Shown here one piece after another: positions 47,701-56,700 of a stretch of DNA of 64,000 nucleotides. The notes beneath the pieces are model-generated. The model had not been told where the DNA came from and did not search any database. It saw only the letters and a program-made list of their open reading frames with translations. The translations under genes and the position numbers were made by a program. The number at the start of each line of letters is the position of its first letter. Position 1 is the first letter of the stretch. The stretch covers positions 15,457,443 to 15,521,442 of the forward strand of contig CM030716.1 in the NCBI GenBank assembly GCA_017979445.1, read 5' to 3'. The DNA is from Akebia trifoliata (Eukaryota; Streptophyta; Magnoliopsida; Ranunculales; Lardizabalaceae).

Positions 47701-50700
47701 CTTTTTTAGACATGGCTCTTGTATTTCATGGTATGAAGGTGGTTTGAAGCCAGGTCCAATTTGATCAATTGCTTCCACTATTACTTTGAAGCATTTTAGT
47801 TTAACGGTATTGAAATTAATACCAATACCGGCTTGGTATAACCATTTAACTATGTATTGAATGGTAATTTTTCTATCTTTAGTACTGAGTTCTATGGTTA
47901 GTTGAACTGGTCCTTTACGCATTGCTCTTTGATCCACCACATCCTCTGGATGTGGTCTACACCACTTATCAGGTGGACCACGTGCTCGAGCTCTTTTGGT
48001 AACTTTTCGAGGGGGAGGAACCGATGGTCGACTATGTCTTGTCGACGTAGGAGTATCATATGTATTCCATGATCTCCCTTCGGATCTCAGGTGTAAATTT
48101 ATCACATGTCCTTGCATTTGATCCCGCCATATGCACTAGATGTTATGATGCAGGATGATGAAAGGAGATAAGAAAATGGAATTTGGTTTAGGATTGGATA
48201 AACCCAAAAGGTAAAATGAAAATTTTATTTCAATGATTGGAGGTATGACCACAATCCTAATGAAAATGGTTAAAAATTTGTAGGGTAAGGAAATGATTAA
48301 GGGTTAAATTTTGGAAAAGAAATTAATGAAATAAGGGTAAAGAAAATGGGAAACGGATTAAGGGTTGAGGTTTGAAGGTTTCAAGAATCAAGAAAGGGGT
48401 TTTAAGAATTAAGAACAAGAACAAGGAACTAAAAGAAATCAAGAAAAATAAAAGAATAAAAAAGAAAAATAAAGATTAGAAGAAAATAATGTTATATTGG
48501 ACTCACTTCAAGATGACCTGACACCACACCATTAATGGGAACATCAAAGCTTAAATCTCAATTTTATTCATCATATTCTTCATTCATTGAAGAAAATTAC
48601 AGTAAAACAAAAACAAAAATATCATCTATGTCTCGATCCCGTAACTTTAATTTTCAGTCCATGATCTTGAATGCTTGATGATGGAAATCTTGAATTCTTG
48701 TATAGTTTTATTCTTGATCGTGAATGCTTGAATCTTGGTCTTGGGAGTTGAGAGTCTTGAACTTGAATCTTGATTTTCAACTCAAGTCACTTGAATTGAG
48801 ATCTTGATCTTGAATCTTGAGTCTCTAGTCACTTGAGTTGAGACTTGAGAGTCTTGAACTCTTGATCTTGTTTGAAGAGTAGTCAAATAAGTAAAATAAA
48901 ATGAAAGATTCAAGAAGAATATAAGAGGAATTGAGTGAAATTAAATAAAAAAAGTTTTTGATTGCTAGAATATAAGTGTTTGAATGCTAGAAAGTAGAGA
49001 TCACAACGTGTATGTGTTGTAAGGGGAGGGTAGAAGGTTAGAGTGCTCTATTTATAGAGCTTTTGGTGTTTTGAAAGCAAAAAAAATAAAGTGTCCAACG
49101 GTCAGATTTTTGACTGTTGGAGCATATGCCATCGCATATTGGACCAACAGCTATATTTTCGCATATGCTATGTTAGCATATGCGGAATTTTTTTCAGACT
49201 CACATACGCTATCGCATTTAACAACACGGATAAATTCTAGCTTACCCATCAATTTTTACTTTTTATTTTTTACTTAAATAACTTTACCTTTCAAAAATAT
49301 TTTCTCTTTAGAGTTCGATTGAAAACATGTGTTTGTGAGGTTTATGTCTCTTTCCTTGAGGCTCAAACCTCACACTTTAGGCCATTGAATTGCCTCCCCC
49401 ATGCTTCCTCATTCTAAACATTTTTCTAGTATGCTATGATCTCCCAACTGTGTCTTTAAATGCCTAGTACTTGACGTTCTGCCTTTTTTAGAATCATAAC
49501 CATGTTAGCAAGTGAATTCCTTTTGTTGTCTCATCCTGGGGGATAGTTGTGTTGTTTTAGCATGTTGGTAACCCTTAATTTTCTTGGTTATGCCTACAAG
49601 GCCAAACCTTAAAATCTTGGACATGCTGATCCAAGAGCTGGAGTGATATCCTAATTAGAATATTCTTGCAAATCTTTATTGCACACTGTATCTTAGCAAT
49701 TATTAATAATCGTCTCCCATAGTTTAATGGTGCTATCAATAATTTTAGACACGTCAATTGAGTTTGCTAGCTATCTCTGACGATTTATTCCTCTCTCTAC
49801 CTTTCTTCTGCTAGGCCCAACATGCTTGGAAATCTTTTGTTCATTGAAGAGATGGTTTGCTAGTTGGATATAATGAAAAGATAAAATGCTTATACTTTTC
49901 ATATTTCACCTTGAGATTCTCTTTTGGTTGCTTTTGATTGCATGGTTACAGGTCACAATAAATGTTGAACCCTTGAATATTCTTGACATGATTTATTAAG
50001 TTTGGAGTGCCACATGAAGTAGTGGTTATACTTTCATATTTCACCTATAGGTTCTTTTTTGGCTGCTTTTGATTGCATGGTCATAGGTCTCAGTAAGGTT
50101 GAACCTAGGAATTTTCTGGATATGATTTATTAATTTTGTAGTGCCACCTGAAGTACAATCCTCATGCTAACTTATTCTGTTTTTTTTTTTTTTTTTGTAG
50201 GCTATTTGGGTTTAATGGTGGGAAGTTGCGAATGGATGAGAGGATTGACTTTAGCATGAGTGACCCAGACCTAGTCCCCCTTCTTGTTCAGGTTCTTTCT
50301 TTGTTTCTCTACGATTGATTCTGTAGATTTTTCAGCTTCAGTAGTATGCTTACTATTTCAATTCCTTTTGTTTTTAAGAATCTGAAAAATTGCTGCATTA
50401 GATTCCAACAAGTAATCCAACCATTGCTACATGAAAAACATCATCATCATTGCGGTCTCATCCCGACTATTGATGATAAGGAGATCCGTGATTATGGGCC
50501 TTCTCCATTGGACCATTAATTAGATTTTATATTGTATTTAGTTTTATGTTTAGGAAAGTCTATTTTAGTTATTAAGATTAGTATTTAGGTTTATTTTTAT
50601 GTTTGATCAGTTCATGGTTTTAGTATAGATGTTTGGGGTAACTTTATCATGTCTTTCTAGTAAGTTTTTATAGGCTGAAAATTCAAGGGAAATAATGTTA

Positions 50701-53700
50701 CGGGATTGGGACATAGATTGTATTTTTGGTTTTGTTATATTTTAGTTATAAATTTTGTTGACAATTATTAGATCTCGTTATGCTAGTTGGATGGTTGGGA
50801 TTTAATTTAGGGTTGAGAGAACTTTATAAATAGATGTTTAGATGTGAAGCTATCAACGACCTTTATTGTGATTCCAATGTAAGACATCACCTATCATTTC
50901 TATATCTGAGCTCTTCGGTGTGATTTCAAACCCTTAACCTTGCCAAATTTATTTCAACACTTTCAAACTTGCCAACACCCTATTCTAACCCCAGTTTTCA
51001 ATATCTTGGACCTTTTGCAAATCACACTAACTGCAATCCCTTTTCTTGCAGTCCTAAAATCAGCAACCGATCCCCTTCTAAAACTCACACTGCTGTTATC
51101 CAGCCCTCACTGAATCACCATAGCTGCTTCATACTGCTGCTGCCCCTTTTTATAAGTTCGACACTGTTTTTCCATGTTTTCTATAACCCAATTCTACCTT
51201 CCTCCAACCTTCTAAACCCTAATCAAGTCCACCAAAAGACCAAAACCTTGCTGTACATTTATTTGCTGCAATCCTTAGCCAACTAAACAACACACCTGGA
51301 ACCCATTTTTAACTCCATACACCTTGCTAAGTTCTCTCTTGCTACCTAATTAACCTAGACCAACCCTAGTGAACCTGAAGTTAGCTTATTCTCATCCTAT
51401 CAGGGTTGGCAATGGATCGGTTTGGTTCTGATCAATACCAACCTGCTACCAATCCGTAATTTTTTTCCTATGATCCAGATCGATGAATTTTTGAACAATT
51501 CAATCCGATTAAAAGTTCACTTAATCCAAAACCAATCCAAGCATCAGGAGAACTCGATTTTTCCCCTCAAAATCCATTGAAACCCTAAATTTTCTTCTCC
51601 AAAATTCACATTTTCAACCTTCTTCACCTCTCTGCAACTGAAGAAAAACCCTAATTATCTTTTGTAACCCTAGATCTGATATCTAGATCTGATATGAAGT
51701 TTTCAATCTCTTGAACTTGATATTCTTCCGATGATACACTCTCACAACCATCACAGACAACATTTGATGTGTAATTTCTGCAAAGTACCCAATTTATGAA
51801 CAATATTGAAATATTCAAAGATCAAAACCTATTTTTGATCATTTCTAGAGAGAGAGTACCTGGAAGTTTTTCGGTAGAGAGGACAACAGGGATGAACAAA
51901 GAGCAATCCACGAGAGACAATTTGTTGGAGAAGAAAGATAGAGAGAGGGAGGTTGAAGACAATAGGTTTTGGGGAAGAAAAACCTTGGTTTTTGGGAGGA
52001 TGAAAACAACACATTCCAAATCCTTAGGATCTAACTTGTCCCGATGAGGATGATGAATATGCATATAACAAACACACCCAAAGACTTTAGGTGGAACCAG
52101 GGGCGGAGCCAGGATTTTCTTGTAGTGGGGGCAAACTATGGTTAGTTGTATAGTTGAAGAACTTGAATGGTGGGAAAATTATTTGTGCTGGAAAATATGA
52201 TTGGAGGGAGGTGAGGGTGTGGGGGCAAATGGGGAGAGAGGTGAGGGAGTGGGGACAAATGGGGCATGCAATTAGTTGAAAATATAGGGGTGTCTCAAAG
52301 TTCTGTGGGGGCAATTGCCCCCACCAGCTCCTTACTAGCTCCGCCCCTGGGTGGAACTACGAAAGTTGGATGATCATGATTTAGAAGGAACATGGGTGTT
52401 TGAAATCTAAGGATACAAGAGGGCATACGATTAATAAGATAGGATGTAAGTAAGACAAACTCAGGCCAAAATATTTTAGGAACTTGCATTCCAAAGGGAG
52501 TACTCACTCAACCTCAAAAAGTTGACGATTTTTCTCTCAGCCATTTTGTTGAGTAGTTGTACAGGAAGTTTGATGAGCAATCCCATGCTCAAGAAAATAT
52601 AACTGCAGAACACCATCTGGATACTCTCCATTATCTGAGTAGAGAATTTTGACTTTTGTATCCATTTACACATCATTTTATGAAAGGTCTTAAAGATAGA
52701 AAATAGTCCTTTTTCGCTCTGCATAAAATGTACTCAAGTCTATCCACTATAATCATCAACAAAAGTCACAAATAGCGAAAGCCAAACAGATAAGTAATTG
52801 GGAATGGTCCCCAAAACAGTACCCCAATGTTTAGTAAATTCGTAACTTTCACAATGACATCAACCAAAATAGAAGAAGAAACAAGAAACAATCACTTCAA
52901 AACAAACACTCCCACATGACCTAACTGGTTATGCCAAATCAATAATCGGTCTTTATTGACTTCACTACTACTAATGTAAGACTGATGAGTAGATGAAGGT
53001 GAAAAGCTATCCATGAGGTACAAGGCTACGAGCCACTACCCTCACGGCCGCTTTCAATTGTTCGTCTCGTTTCCAGATCCTGAAAATACAGCATGATGGG
53101 TTAAGGTGACTACAATTTAACTTTTAATAAGACTACTAACATATAAGTGATAATAGTAAGTTTTGGGACATGAAGAGATAAAAAACCAAGGTTAGCGATG
53201 GGGACACATGGACATCGCCTTTCCTAGAGACAGAAAAAAATCCCATCAATTATCTTGACCTTGTCACTACCGCAACATATACCATAACTTAAGAAGGCTA
53301 AGGACATGCCAGTCATGTAATCAGACACTCTTGAATAAATGATCCAAGAGAGACCCAATGTAGTAGAGGTGACAGAGAATGCAGACCTAATACATGTGTG
53401 AGCAAAAGTGGAAGTAGAAGTTGACCACTGAATTGGTCATTATGTGGTGAAGTTGCTCCAAGTCAGAATCAGAAAGTCTCTTTATCCTCAGAGGGTGTAG
53501 TATATGAAGGTGCATTACCTTGAGTCACATAATTAGCAGCAGGTGGCCTCTAACGAGGTGTATTAACCCGTTTGGGACTGTTACCTTGTATGAGCAGTAC
53601 TGCTGTAACAAAGGTGGGGATGTAGATCCCAATAAGTCTCCCAATTGTGACCCTGACAACCACAATGATCAAACTTTAGTCTTCAGCCTCCGTTTATACT

Positions 53701-56700
53701 CATCAGACTTCTCAAGCCTATGGTGTAGGCCTTCTGACTAACTAAAGCCAGAGTAGATCAATCATGGGTATCTTCATTGACATGCATCACTGTATGTCTA
53801 TTGACCTCCCCTTGGATGTAAGCATATAACTGTATAATTGTGCTAGGTATCAGTTGTCACCCTAAGATACGCACTTTAGCATTCTTGAAGCTTGGATTGA
53901 ACCCAACAAGGAATCGAAAAATCCTAGACCGCTTGATTTTAGCCTGGTGAGAAGTTACATCGACAACACAAATAGGAGTGTAATCCTCATGGTGATCTAT
54001 CTCCTTCCTGTAGAGCATCTAAGTAATCAACTTACAAAAGTTCCCCTTGTCGAATTCCTGATAACTCTTGCTCTACTCAGAGTTTAGCAAAGTTCCTCAC
54101 GTTTGAATAAGTGAGATACAACATCCCATACCTCCTTGGCACTTTTAAGGAACTTGAAAATCTTGCTAATCTGTGGTTGCATAGAGCATCAGCCATGACC
54201 TCACCCTGAGGTTTTTCCTATTTCACTTCATAGGTGGTTTGGGAAGTGTCCAGTGTTGTAGTCATCATAAGTCCGTCCTATAACATACATCTGCGGAAGT
54301 CTTCCACTCCAGGTAGTTTGTCCCATTGAGTTTTACTGTAGTGATGCATAGTTGAGGGTTATGGTTTGCATGAGTGTAGGCGACGATAAAGTAGTCTTTG
54401 ATAGTGGATTTGAAGGAGGGGCAACACTAGATAATACCTATGACGAAGACATCTCTCAAACAACTGAATTTGAATTTGAGATAGGAAAATATAGAAGAAA
54501 GAACGAAATCTTGGGTAGATATAGGGTTTGACGACTTCTGCAGGACTAATCTGTGATATCCACTAGATCTTTTCTGATCTATGTGGTGTATTTATGGTTT
54601 GACGACTCACCCTAGAATCCCATGATAGACATATGACCTAGCTCTGATGTCACGTTGAATTCTCAGGTTGTAACCAGTAGAAGATGTCTCAGAGAAGAGT
54701 ACAAGAAGATTGAGAGGAAGAAGATGGTGGGAAAGGAGATTAACTAACTTGGTTCAACCTCCTATCACATTATATTTATTTTGAATGGGTTGGAAACCCT
54801 AATTACAACCTATATGGGTCCATAGATCGAAGATAACTAAAAAAAATAAAATCCGAATAAGAAAGTACTGGCTGATCAATAATCTGATCGATTGGATGAT
54901 ATCGATTGATCGAAATTAATACTCGATCGATCGAATATTACTTAGAATGGTTCCAATATTAACCTCTTCCCTGCCTTTGTAATCTTTCTTGTTTATCAAT
55001 CAATATTAACCTTCTATTCTTGTGAAAGAAAACTTTTTCTCACCGATATGACCTGTATTTTCTGTTCATTACATGATGCGACAGCCACCACTCTAGGTCT
55101 TCATTAACCCTCTTCGCATTTTTGTTTTCAGATTTGGAGTTTTCACTCATTTGGAGTTTTCACTCATATTCTTCTGTTTGTTCTAATTCAAAAGATTTCT
55201 TTATGTTATGATATTCCAGGAAAATTACCTCAACTATCGACCAAGTTCTGTTGGTAAGGATGACAATGGAATTAAAAGAATGAACATGATTGCTCGTGCT
55301 GCGGAATCTATAGGAAATGGAGATATCATCAATGTACAGATTCGGAGATATCGACAGTGGCAACTCTCTCAAACTGGTTCCCTCACTTCTTGCATAATTC
55401 CGTATGTTGCCTGAATTCAGCAGTCAAGAATGTTGTTTTTCATTCATGTTTTTAGTTCACTCTGTAAATGATAATGATTTGACATTTTTCTATCTTCATC
55501 AGTGCTGCTCTATTGCATGGACAGAGGGAGATCCTTCAACAGGTATGAGATGTCAATTTATTACATGTTCTAAAACCATGTTTACTAAAATTTCTTTGTT
55601 GCTTTTCTTCATCTTGTGTCATCTGAAAGTTGACGCCTCCTTAGGACTTGTTTTAATTACGTATATATAATTTGATCTTGGTTCACCAACCAGCGACAGA
55701 GAATACCTTCAGATTTTATGGTCTCTTATTCCATTTGGCATGTGATGGGGTCTCTGGAAAGAAAGGAATCTACGGGTGTTAGCTAGTAGAAATTTTGTTA
55801 GGGCTTGGTCGTGGACGGATGGTGGTCTAGCCTGTTACATGTTTGTGTGAATGAACACAGATTTAAGGTTTGGGAGTCCACCCATTTTATTTACCAACAG
55901 AAATGGATAGTATTAGATGTGATCTACAAATGCTGTAAAAGATATATATCAATTAGCAGCGGTATTCCTTGGAATTCATATACACACACATGTTCTTGGT
56001 GAGATCGTTTTATAGGTCATTGCAGTCTGAGGATGGTTCGACGTCCCCAGCGATGGCCATTTGGTGGCTAAAAATCTCGTTCTTTATATGGGACTGCTTC
56101 TTTGGATAGCATGCTTACTTTGGATGGACTTATTCATAGAGGGTTTTGTACCCTGAATTTTTGCAATGTGTAAAAGAGATGGAGAGTCTGTGAGTCATCT
56201 ATTTTTGCATTGCACGATGGCTTGGGAGATATGGATGTATATTTTGGACCTCTTTGGTGTTTTGCCTTGCTTTCCATCGTCGGTTAGAGGCCTCTTTGAG
56301 TCTTGGATGGGATTGGGCTCCACATTTACAATGTCAAAGCAGATTTTGTGGTCTCTTATTCCATTTTCCGTGTGTTGAGGTCTCTGGAAAGAAAGGAATC
56401 AATGGGTGTTTGAAGGAAAAGAGGCCGTGCTTAATAAAATATCGTAGTGTCTATTAAAGGTTTGTTGTTTTATTGGTGTAAAGCCTTTGAGGAGTTCAAA
56501 GGTGTTTTCTTTGAGGACTTCATGGGGAGAGATGGGACTGGGTTTGTAGATTGATGTTTAATTTCCTTCGGGTGTTTCTGTGTTTAGTTTCTTGTACTTC
56601 TTTGTTGGTCATCATGACCACACACACACACACACACACTCACTTTGCTGGAGCATTTATGCTTTTCTAGATCTATACTGATCCTTCTTGCTAGAGTCGC

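Larger units (their letters stand above)
35418..49229 (-). mobile_element. Relic autonomous hAT transposon filling RFC1 intron 13
   Basis: The left end CAGTGTTGTTAAAT and the right end, in reverse CCGTGTTGTTAAAT, are terminal inverted repeats, followed on both sides by TATGTGA-type sequence. The flanking 8-mers ATAAATTT (35410-35417) and ATAAATTC (49230-49237) match at seven of eight bases. Transposase pieces lie in order on the minus strand: N-terminal part 48160-47653, DUF659-type 47631-47330, core 43100-42720, later core 42335-41954, C-terminal dimerisation region 36385-35650. They are separated by copia B, a tandem duplication, a LINE fragment and copia A. Without inserts the element is about 3.9 kb, normal for hAT. 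Confidence 0.88.

Noticed and set aside
54653..54958. Possible paired LTR for copia C at its other end
   Set aside because: No matching copy was seen left of 51985; the element is taken as truncated.
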